The position numbers were made by a program, and so were the translations under genes. A stretch of DNA of 36,113 nucleotides from Helicobacter brantae (GTDB taxonomy: Bacteria > Campylobacterota > Campylobacteria > Campylobacterales > Helicobacteraceae), in the NCBI RefSeq assembly GCF_003364205.1, contig NZ_NXLV01000017.1:1-36113 (forward strand), read 5' to 3'. Positions 1-7,466 of this stretch are shown here, piece by piece. Numbering within the stretch: the first letter of the stretch is position 1; each line of letters opens with the position of its first letter. The notes beneath the pieces are model-generated. The model did not search any database. It was not told the origin of the DNA and saw only the letters and a program-made list of their open reading frames with translations.

Positions 1-3000
1 TTGATTGAAGTATCCAAAGGCAACTTCTACTTGAGGATCAATATACCAGCTTCCTTTTTCACTCTCACCAAAACTATATCTATAACCAAACTCATCACTT
101 AGCACCATTGCAAAGTTATTGGTTTCACTCATTCTAGTAGGATCTGTGCTAAAAGAGAATTCACTCATAATGTAATCAAACTTAAAGATTGTGTCATTAT
201 ACCAGCCACTATCAGCAACATAGGAGTTATAAAGCCCTACTTCAATCATATTGGAATTGACTTTATCAAGTGCAACGCTATTGCTTGAAGCTCCATTTGT
301 ATTGAGGGCAAGAGTATTACCTTTTGTATTTGAAGTTCCATAAGCTAGGGCAATTCCCATAAAGTTTCTAGCATTCTCTCCTATGCTAAGTGAGTAGTCA
401 TATCCTGCTTGAGCTGTAACATAATCTGTCCTACTGCCAGAGCCAAAGTCATTACTCATACTTCCTCCAAAGACTCTAGCCCATACTCCATTACTATGCT
501 CACTCTCTCGCAATTCTCCCATTCTTTTATTTAGAGAGTTGAAGTTAGCAAGGAAAAGATCATAATTGACTGTGAGAGCCGTAGAGGCGATTTCTTGGAA
601 TACAGGATCTACACCCAAATCCACAACCTTTCCGATATAGTAGTCTGTGGTGTTGTCATTCTGATTTACAACAGACACTAAATCCATAACTACATCATTA
701 ACTCCAATGAGACTGATTCCTGACTCTACTGCAATGTTATTACTTGCTTTTGCAACAAGAGTATTGTTTGCATTTGTGTGATTGCTATAAGTGATGTCAT
801 AAACATCCATCTCTCCCTTGAGTGTCAAAATTGCCTTTGCATTAGAGCCTCCATTGCTTAGAGTGATTTGATCGTTTTGAGAGGAGCTTACAAAGAGATT
901 GAAAGTTGTGTTCTCTGAAGTGTAGTTATCAACGACAAGAGTTTTTCTTGTAGGCATAGTTTGTCTTGAAGAAATAGCTTGGACATCATTGGCTAAATCT
1001 ACTCTTCCTCCATTTCCTGAGAGTTGTGAAATGTGATTGGAGTTAGTTCCGAAAGTAAGTGTCCCACCATTAAGAGCTACATTGATAGCCCCTGCACTGC
1101 TATTATTTATCCCACCTTGAGCGTGAAGTGTTGCACCTGAATTGACTTGGAGGGTTAATCCTTTGTCAGTTGCTACTGAAGTGCTGTTGATTGCACTAGC
1201 AATCACATTACTTCCACTAGAGAAAACTGCGAGATTTTTATCAGCTCCACCATTTGTAGCACTAATGCTTTGGATTGTTCCACCATTGAGGGTGAGGGTA
1301 GAAGCATTTGAAGCACTATTTAGCTCTACATCAAGATTGCCTACAATATTATGAAGTGTTGCACTGACATTATTGCTAGAAGAATCAAGAGTTAAAGTAT
1401 TTCCACCCTTTGCATTAGCATTGAGAGTAGCAATATCAATGGTTTGAGTTTTTAGAGTGAGAGTAGAGCTATTATCTCCTGAGAGATTGGCAGTGTTGAG
1501 AGTGATAGCTTCAGTTCCACTTAGAGTCACACTTCCATTCTCAGCCACTTTTAGCACAGAATCTCCTGCTCCACTCATTCCACCACCAAGAGATAGTTCT
1601 GTATTGTTTGCTAGTTCAAATGTAATACCTTGATTTGCTCCTACACTTATCGCTCCTGAAATAGTGGTTTTTCCATTTTGTAGGGAGAGAGTGTTGTTTG
1701 TAGAGTTTGCTCCTAGCGTAACTCCTGCTAGAGTTCCATTACCATTACTCAAAATAAGTTTAGCTTCTTTGGTTTGGTTTCCATTGAAGTTGGCTGTGAG
1801 ATTATTGCCTGTGAGAGTGGTGATTGTGGCTTGGACTCCACTCTGACTTCCTGCTCCATCAAGAGAGAGGATACCTGCATCGTTAGCTGTAACAGAGCTA
1901 AGAGCATTGCTAGAGCCTTGAAGTGTGAGTTTGGCTGTGCCACCATTAAAGACTGCATTATTAGCTCCACTATCGCTTTGAGTGATATTGCCCTTGATTG
2001 TTCCTGATTTATTGGTTGCGATATTGATTGTGGTAGTTGTAGCTGTTGTATTAACTCCTGTATTTAGCACTCCATTATCGGAATTGAAGTTGATATTTGT
2101 AGTCCCTCCACTTGTAGAAATGTCTTTGCTCTCTCCATTTGTGTTTTGCCAAGATAGAGTTTTATTGTCTGTATCAAAGGTGATAGTATTTGTCCCACTA
2201 GAGAAAGCTAATCCATCGCTGTATTTGAGAGTGGCATTATTTTTGATGACAAAGTTATGAGTTCCATTATTTGTCAATGTTCCTGTGAGGGTGTTTGTCC
2301 CTCCAAGATTGAAAGAGGTGCTTCCACTTGCTTGAGTTTCAAGATTTTGAGAGAAAGTTAAACTTGCTCCACCTGCTAAGCCAAAGATGATTCCCTTATC
2401 GGCTTCTATGGTTACTTTCTCACTAATCGCTGTTGTTCCTGTCCCACTTAGCACCAAAGTATTATTAGTCCCACTTGTAACGCTTATGGATTTAAGAGAA
2501 GTGGCATTGGCAGTATTGAGGGTGAGTTGGGTGGATTTGCTTGTATCAATTCCTTTGAAATCTACTTTTAACTTATCTCCATTAGTCAATGTGCCTATAC
2601 TTGCTACTACACTCTCATTGCTTGTTGCATCTAGGGTGAGGGTATTTCCTGTGGTGGCACTAGCAAAAGCTGTGAGGGTTGTGATAGCACTAGATGAGCC
2701 TTTGAGAGTGAGGGTGGAGCTATCGCCTGAGAGAGTGAAGTTATTTTTTGCTCCATTAGAGGTGGTAATATCCCCTGTTATTGCAATAGAGCTACTTTCT
2801 CCTACAGTGATTGAGTTGATATTATTAGCATGTCGTGTTGCACTCATTGAATCAATTGTGATATTACTACTGCTTCCACCTGTGATGATATTTTTGTGAT
2901 GTCCATTGCCATTGTTGTTGTCATATACCGAGAGGGTAGAGAAATGCCCTGTAAGACTGCCTGAGGCTACAATGCTGTTTTGGGCGACATTGGTAGCGGC

Positions 3001-5490
3001 GTTTCCATAGGCATTTAATGCCACTTTATTAGAATCACTTCCTAGGGTGATAGAGCCTGAGCTTGTGATGTTGTTTTGTCCCCATTGGGCTGTAAGCGTG
3101 ATTGAACTGCTTGTGCCGATATTTAGGCTTCCTGTTGAAGAGATGGTATTTCTGCCATCGCCATTTACTGAGATATTGCCACTGATAGAGTTTGTTTCAT
3201 TGTTGTTGAAGGTATTATTAAAAGTGATACTATTTGTTCCATTTCCTGCTGAAATATTCCCACTGATAGAATTCGCTCCACTTGTCCCACTTCCTGCGAC
3301 AATATTATTGCTTCCACCATTGGCTGTGATTCCTCCTGAGAGAATGATTTGATTGACATTGATATAGTTTGCCCCTCTATTTGTAAATACCCCATCAGAG
3401 ATTGTTAGATTGATATTGGCTTGGTGAGATGATTCGCTCCAAGATGAAGCAAAATTATCCATAAGTGCAAGAGTATTTCCACTACCTTTTGTAATGCCTT
3501 TTCCAATATAGGTATTTCCTGTTTGATCTCCTGAGATTGTGCCTTTGCTATTGATAGCTCCAATTAAAAGAGAGCTATTTGAAGTTTGATCAAAACTCAA
3601 AATATTGGAAGCTGTTACACCATTTGCAAAATCTTGCCAAGTCCCCACTGAACTAACCTCTGTAATCTTTGCATTATCACCATTGGTTGCAGTTCCACCG
3701 AATTTGAAGATATTGCTAGAACCACTTGAACCCCAAGCTGATTGATTTCTTGCGATGATGGCTGTATTTCCTTTGAAAGTGGAATTTCCTGAAATATTAA
3801 AAATATTGCTATTTCCACTTTCCCAACCTGTTACTTTTGCAAGGATAGTTTGAGTGCCATTGCTTTTTCCAAAATTCATTCCTCCACTATTTGCAACAAT
3901 GATATTTTTTAGATTCCCAAGTCCTCCACTTGCATTGACAGAGATATTTCCTTCTATTGCGTTAGAGATTCCATTGAATGTGAGGGTATTAGTTCCATTA
4001 CTTGTAGAAATATTTCCTGCAATTGAGTTGGAACTATTTGCCTCTCCTAGTGTAATTGAGTTATTTCCACCATTGGCTGAAATATTCCCACTGATAGAAT
4101 TCGCCCCACTGCTTGTCCCATTTCCTGCGACAATATTATTGCTTCCACCATTGGCTGTGATTGTATTGGCTGTGAGAGATTTGACATTGATATAGTTTGC
4201 ACCATTGTTGGTAAAAATGTCTCCTGTGATTGTAAGGTTGATATTGGCTTGATGTGATAGTTCTTTCCAAGTGCCATTATTAAAGATTGTTGAATTGAGG
4301 GCTAGTGAGCCATTGCTTCCTGTGGTAATACCCTTGATAATATAGTTATTTCCTGAATATCCACCCTTGCTATCAAGAGTAGCTTTTTTGTTGATTGCCT
4401 CAATAGTTAGGTCTGTAGTAGCCACACTATCGCCCTCAAGACTCAAAACATTATAAACTCTACTTGCATCTCCATTTTGAGCTATTGTGCCATTCATTGC
4501 CGAAGTGATTTCACTAAGTGTTCCACTCATACTAGATGAGCTTAAGATGTTGATTTTATTGCCTTGATTTGCCCAAGCTGTATTATTGCTTGCTATTATT
4601 CCTGTTTGCTCAAAGGTAATGTTACTAGCTTTAATGAGGTTTTTTGTTTGTCTGTATGTTTCAGCATTGGATTGAATCGTAGATGAATTTGTGCCATTGC
4701 CAAATGTGAGATTCTGTGTTGCAGTAATGATACTCACTGAATCATAACCACCATTTTGACTTGTGAGTATATCTCCTGCGATTGTGGTATCACTAGTGAA
4801 ATTGATTGTCGCACCAGAATTTACATTGCGTGCTGTGATATTTCCTTGTAATATGCTAAGCCCATTGATTGTTGTTGTTCCACTTACAAGAGTTACATTT
4901 CCTGTAATCTCTGCATCATTGCCTGTGAAAGTCAGATTATTTGTCCCTGCAATGGATTTGAGAGATAGATTTCCCTTGATTCCCTTTCCTCCAAATGTGG
5001 CATTTGTGCCCCCTGTTTCAAAATTTTCAATAGATAGATTTCCGTAGAGGGCATATGTGTTGTTGATGGCATTTGTGCCTAATTTAAGAATAATATTTCT
5101 ATTATTGCCACTGTTCCATGTATTGTTTCCAATACCAACGGTAAGTGTTCCTGTTCCATTTCCCACTTGAATTCCCTTGTCGGATTGGATTAAAAATGGT
5201 CCATCAGCAATGCCAATACTAGCTGTATAATTGCCCCCATTAAGAGTATTTGAAATGGATCCATTTTTTTTTACACTAAAAGTGAGATTTTGAATATTGG
5301 TGTTTCCATTGACATATTGTGCTTGATAATAAGAGTCTGTACTTTGCCAATTGATTCCAAGAGTGCTACTACTATCATCACCACTCCATCCAAGTTGAAT
5401 TCTTGGTTGTGCTACTGCTACACTCACTCCTAAAGCAATAGCCAAAGAAGAGGCGATGAGGGGTTTATAGAGAGTTTTTGAAGTTTTCAT
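1..5490 (-). CDS. Large autotransporter (type V secretion), 3' end beyond window
   Basis: The frame stays open from the ATG at 5490 to the left edge, giving 1830 residues without a stop. The C-terminus lies outside the window. Residues 1-27 form a signal peptide (positive start, hydrophobic core, AVA-Q cleavage site). Residues from about 30 to 1600 are a low-complexity passenger rich in Asn, Gly, Ser and Thr, with recurring GNIS/GNIT units typical of a right-handed beta-helix. An alpha-helical linker precedes WARVFGG at about residue 1668, which opens the outer-membrane beta-barrel; about 160 residues of barrel are present and roughly 100 are missing. The start is supported by AAGGAGATAT just upstream. 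The organisation resembles VacA-like autotransporters of Helicobacter, but I see no cytotoxin-specific motif, so adhesion or colonisation is only inferred. Expression is probably phase-variable (see the C-tract). Confidence 0.9.
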   Translation of the reverse strand, partial: MKTSKTLYKPLIASSLAIALGVSVAVAQPRIQLGWSGDDSSSTLGINWQSTDSYYQAQYVNGNTNIQNLTFSVKKNGSISNTLNGGNYTASIGIADGPFLIQSDKGIQVGNGTGTLTVGIGNNTWNSGNNRNIILKLGTNAINNTYALYGNLSIENFETGGTNATFGGKGIKGNLSLKSIAGTNNLTFTGNDAEITGNVTLVSGTTTINGLSILQGNITARNVNSGATINFTSDTTIAGDILTSQNGGYDSVSIITATQNLTFGNGTNSSTIQSNAETYRQTKNLIKASNITFEQTGIIASNNTAWANQGNKINILSSSSMSGTLSEITSAMNGTIAQNGDASRVYNVLSLEGDSVATTDLTIEAINKKATLDSKGGYSGNNYIIKGITTGSNGSLALNSTIFNNGTWKELSHQANINLTITGDIFTNNGANYINVKSLTANTITANGGSNNIVAGNGTSSGANSISGNISANGGNNSITLGEANSSNSIAGNISTSNGTNTLTFNGISNAIEGNISVNASGGLGNLKNIIVANSGGMNFGKSNGTQTILAKVTGWESGNSNIFNISGNSTFKGNTAIIARNQSAWGSSGSSNIFKFGGTATNGDNAKITEVSSVGTWQDFANGVTASNILSFDQTSNSSLLIGAINSKGTISGDQTGNTYIGKGITKGSGNTLALMDNFASSWSESSHQANINLTISDGVFTNRGANYINVNQIILSGGITANGGSNNIVAGSGTSGANSISGNISAGNGTNSITFNNTFNNNETNSISGNISVNGDGRNTISSTGSLNIGTSSSITLTAQWGQNNITSSGSITLGSDSNKVALNAYGNAATNVAQNSIVASGSLTGHFSTLSVYDNNNGNGHHKNIITGGSSSNITIDSMSATRHANNINSITVGESSSIAITGDITTSNGAKNNFTLSGDSSTLTLKGSSSAITTLTAFASATTGNTLTLDATSNESVVASIGTLTNGDKLKVDFKGIDTSKSTQLTLNTANATSLKSISVTSGTNNTLVLSGTGTTAISEKVTIEADKGIIFGLAGGASLTFSQNLETQASGSTSFNLGGTNTLTGTLTNNGTHNFVIKNNATLKYSDGLAFSSGTNTITFDTDNKTLSWQNTNGESKDISTSGGTTNINFNSDNGVLNTGVNTTATTTTINIATNKSGTIKGNITQSDSGANNAVFNGGTAKLTLQGSSNALSSVTANDAGILSLDGAGSQSGVQATITTLTGNNLTANFNGNQTKEAKLILSNGNGTLAGVTLGANSTNNTLSLQNGKTTISGAISVGANQGITFELANNTELSLGGGMSGAGDSVLKVAENGSVTLSGTEAITLNTANLSGDNSSTLTLKTQTIDIATLNANAKGGNTLTLDSSSNNVSATLHNIVGNLDVELNSASNASTLTLNGGTIQSISATNGGADKNLAVFSSGSNVIASAINSTSVATDKGLTLQVNSGATLHAQGGINNSSAGAINVALNGGTLTFGTNSNHISQLSGNGGRVDLANDVQAISSRQTMPTRKTLVVDNYTSENTTFNLFVSSSQNDQITLSNGGSNAKAILTLKGEMDVYDITYSNHTNANNTLVAKASNNIAVESGISLIGVNDVVMDLVSVVNQNDNTTDYYIGKVVDLGVDPVFQEIASTALTVNYDLFLANFNSLNKRMGELRESEHSNGVWARVFGGSMSNDFGSGSRTDYVTAQAGYDYSLSIGENARNFMGIALAYGTSNTKGNTLALNTNGASSNSVALDKVNSNMIEVGLYNSYVADSGWYNDTIFKFDYIMSEFSFSTDPTRMSETNNFAMVLSDEFGYRYSFGESEKGSWYIDPQVEVAFGYFNQ
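3251..3331 (-). repeat. Internal duplication in autotransporter passenger, copy 1
   Basis: This 81-base segment is nearly identical to 4079-4162. It encodes a GNISA unit together with NNIVAGSGTSGANS. Similar sequence continues to the left of both copies (the ANINLTI and NYINV segments), so the duplicated passenger unit is longer than the near-identical core. Confidence 0.8.
4079..4162 (-). repeat. Internal duplication in autotransporter passenger, copy 2
   Basis: This is the second copy of the segment at 3251-3331, offset by 828 bases (276 codons). It contains one extra codon (GTSSGANS instead of GTSGANS), so the frame is kept. The near identity at DNA level suggests a fairly recent duplication or gene conversion. 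Confidence 0.8.
5264..5272 (-). repeat. A9 homopolymer in autotransporter codons 73-76
   Basis: Nine thymines on the plus strand are nine adenines in the coding strand, encoding part of V-K-K-N close to the N-terminus. A one-base slip would truncate the protein shortly after the signal peptide. The tract is in frame here. Confidence 0.7.
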
Positions 5491-5552
5491 AATATCTCCT
5501 TATGTATATTTGTATATTTAATTTGCTTATGTTACAAATTAGGTTAAAGTCT

Positions 5553-5558
5553 ATTCTA
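5553..5558 (-). promoter_or_regulatory. Putative -10 box of the autotransporter
   Basis: The minus strand reads TAGAAT, preceded by T-rich sequence and no recognisable -35, as in epsilonproteobacterial sigma-70 promoters. Transcription would start near 5546, about 55 bases before the ATG. A second candidate, TAAAAT at 5623-5628, would place the start next to the C-tract. Confidence 0.5.
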
Positions 5559-5603
5559 CCATAAACAAAGAGTAAATGTATAGAAAAAATAGTCTTTTCA
5601 CTT

Positions 5604-5614
5604 GGGGGGGGGGG
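5604..5614 (-). repeat. C11 homopolymer (G11 on plus strand) upstream of the autotransporter
   Basis: Eleven consecutive G on the plus strand are C11 on the coding strand, 114-124 bases before the autotransporter ATG and about 46 bases upstream of the TAGAAT -10 box. G/C runs of this length are hypermutable in Helicobacter and Campylobacter through slipped-strand mispairing. In a promoter they change spacing and so expression level. Confidence 0.85.
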
Positions 5615-5776
5615 AATAGCGTATTTTAGGGGATTTGATAGCAATAAAAAAATTTAAAACTTAAATATTATTGATATTTATAGATTTAAATATATTTTTG
5701 GATAAAGATATTGCAAAACCCTATATAACGCTCTTTGAGAGATATAAAAGATAATAAAAAGTTGCATAGATAGTTT

Positions 5777-5795
5777 CTAGGGGTGAAACCCCTAG
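5777..5795 (-). terminator. Hairpin after fdhC, possible operon terminator
   Basis: A perfect 7-bp stem CTAGGGG/CCCCTAG with a 5-base loop begins 10 bases past the fdhC stop. On the minus strand a T-rich stretch follows only after about 15 bases, so it may be a weak terminator or a 3'-end stabiliser. Confidence 0.5.
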
Positions 5796-5804
5796 TTTGT
5801 GAGT

Positions 5805-6824
5805 TTAGTGGTGAGATCCCTCTATTTTCATTTTTTCTAATCTCCCCTCACTCTTTAACTCATTGTAGTAGTAAGAGTGCAAGATTGCTAGCTCTTCTTC
5901 TCCCATACTTCCATCAATCATCGCACTCATTGCCCCCTCAATGGCAAAGACTGACATATAGATATGAGTGAAAAGCAAAGCAATGATTGCAAAGCCTAAG
6001 ATATTGTGAATGATTGCACTTAGCCTTAGAGCATTGATAGGTGCAAATTGAAAATACAAGAAAGCTCCTGTAATAATCATCACAAATCCACCAATAGTGC
6101 AAGTCCAAAACCACATCTTCATTCCAGCATTGAATTGCCCTGAAGGGATAGGAGTGGAGATAGTTTTGCCTAATGTGAGGTATCCTCCAAGCATCATTAG
6201 CCACTTGATATCATAAGCTTTGGGCAAAGAGGCCTTCACCCACATCAAGAACATTAATGGTCCAAAGATAGCAAAAGCAATCGTGCAAAGTCCGTGAATA
6301 TCACGAGCAAGTCTGACAAATACTCCACCACCAAAGCTCTCTCCAAACACCATAATCACTCCTGTGATACAGATAGCGACAAAGGGAATAGCTGCAAGCC
6401 AGTGGATAGCAATGTTATAGCTTGAGAAGACTTTGTATTTCACTCCGTGAGAGAAAGACTTGGATTTAAAAATCATCAAATGCGATGCAAAAGCCAAAGG
6501 CACTAAGATAAGGATAGCCAAAAAGATTTTTGCAAACCATTCTCCTTGCAAAATCATAAATAGCTCTCCTAGTCCCTTACTAGCCTGAATTCCTTCAAGG
6601 GGTTTTCCACTATCAAGAGGCCCTACTGCTACTCCTTGCATTTGCATTACACTTCCACTCACAACTCCTGAAGTAGGGCTATTCACTCCCCAATTCTTGA
6701 TTTGCTCAATTTGTTTGACTCCATAGATTTCTGTGTTTTGAGAGAAGTCTATGGGCTCTTTGGGTGCTTGGGCATAGAGTAGCCCAAACATAGCAAAGAG
6801 AAGAGAAAATACTGCACTTCTCAT
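5805..6824 (-). CDS. fdhC: Formate dehydrogenase cytochrome b subunit (FdhC, gamma)
   Basis: This membrane subunit takes electrons from the FdhB iron-sulfur clusters and passes them to menaquinone. I chose the ATG at 6824 (339 residues). It lies 4 bases after the fdhB stop, has GGTGGA upstream, and opens with a signal-like MRSAVFSLLFAMFGLLYA. An ATG at 6839, overlapping fdhB, is the alternative. After a periplasmic stretch of about 100 residues come five hydrophobic segments containing the histidines expected of a di-heme b-type cytochrome (AIHWLAA, ARDIHGL, IIHNILG, FTHIYM). It is the last gene of the fdh operon and is followed by a hairpin. Confidence 0.9.
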   Translation of the reverse strand: MRSAVFSLLFAMFGLLYAQAPKEPIDFSQNTEIYGVKQIEQIKNWGVNSPTSGVVSGSVMQMQGVAVGPLDSGKPLEGIQASKGLGELFMILQGEWFAKIFLAILILVPLAFASHLMIFKSKSFSHGVKYKVFSSYNIAIHWLAAIPFVAICITGVIMVFGESFGGGVFVRLARDIHGLCTIAFAIFGPLMFLMWVKASLPKAYDIKWLMMLGGYLTLGKTISTPIPSGQFNAGMKMWFWTCTIGGFVMIITGAFLYFQFAPINALRLSAIIHNILGFAIIALLFTHIYMSVFAIEGAMSAMIDGSMGEEELAILHSYYYNELKSEGRLEKMKIEGSHH

Positions 6825-6828
6825 TGCT

Positions 6829-7455
6829 TTATCCACCATAAGCTTTTGACCAAGAATAAGGAATGCTAGGAGTTCCACTGCCTTTAGCAGCAGAGCGGTA
6901 AGTGATGATTGCACTCACTTCTTTTCCACTTCCTGCCAAAAGTGCCTTAGTAGAGCACATTGCAGCACATACAGGCACTTTCCCTTCTGCGATTCGGTTT
7001 TGTCCATAGAGCTTCATCTCCTCAGCACTATGAGTTTCCTCAGGCCCACCTGCACAGAAGGTGCATTTATCCATTGCTCCTCTTGAGCCAAATACATCAG
7101 ATTTGGGGAATTGTGGAGCACCAAAAGGACAAGCATATAGGCAGTATCCACAACCAATGCAAGTCTTTTTATCATGCAATACGATTCCATCAGCTCGGAT
7201 ATAGAAGCAATTGACTGGACACACCTTTGCACAAGGAGCATCAGAGCAGTGCATACAAGCAATAGATACGCTCTTTTCTTTGCCCTCAATTCCATCATTT
7301 AATGTAACTACTCTTCTTCTGTTGATTCCCACAGGGAGATGATGAGCTTCTTTACAAGCGACATCACATCCGTGGCAGTCAATACAGCGATTTTCATCAC
7401 AATAAAACTTCACTCTTGAACTATCAAAATCACTTATATTGTATGTATCACTCAT
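6829..7455 (-). CDS. fdhB: Formate dehydrogenase iron-sulfur subunit (FdhB, beta)
   Basis: This 208-residue electron-transfer subunit links the catalytic subunit FdhA to the cytochrome b FdhC. Four ferredoxin-type cysteine groups are visible: CIDCHGCDVAC near residue 21, CMHCSDAPCAKVCP near 67, CIGCGYCLYACP near 98, and CTFC paired with CAAMC near 131-165. This matches the four-[4Fe-4S] beta subunits of the DmsB/FdnH family. There is no signal peptide, so it is probably exported piggy-back with the Tat-dependent FdhA. It starts 12 bases after fdhA and its stop lies only a few bases before the preferred fdhC start. Confidence 0.95.
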   Translation of the reverse strand: MSDTYNISDFDSSRVKFYCDENRCIDCHGCDVACKEAHHLPVGINRRRVVTLNDGIEGKEKSVSIACMHCSDAPCAKVCPVNCFYIRADGIVLHDKKTCIGCGYCLYACPFGAPQFPKSDVFGSRGAMDKCTFCAGGPEETHSAEEMKLYGQNRIAEGKVPVCAAMCSTKALLAGSGKEVSAIITYRSAAKGSGTPSIPYSWSKAYGG

Positions 7456-7466
7456 TTTCTATCCTT

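Larger units (their letters stand above)
5491..5804. other. Gene-free spacer between fdhC and the autotransporter
   Basis: This 314-base AT-rich spacer holds the terminator-like hairpin after fdhC (5777-5795), an AT-rich block (about 5640-5760), the G11/C11 tract (5604-5614) and the autotransporter promoter. I see no convincing small gene on either strand. Confidence 0.7.

Noticed and set aside
1142-5047. Many plus-strand open frames (60-170 codons) rich in Val, Leu and Pro across the left 5 kb
   Set aside because: They are antisense to the Asn/Ser/Thr-rich autotransporter passenger, whose minus-strand frame is continuous. Their repetitive LVPL composition is a by-product of the passenger repeats.
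6839-6914. Longer fdhC start beginning MQSSLTALL
   Set aside because: It would overlap fdhB by more than 80 bases and put a non-signal segment ahead of the clear signal-like N-terminus at 6824.
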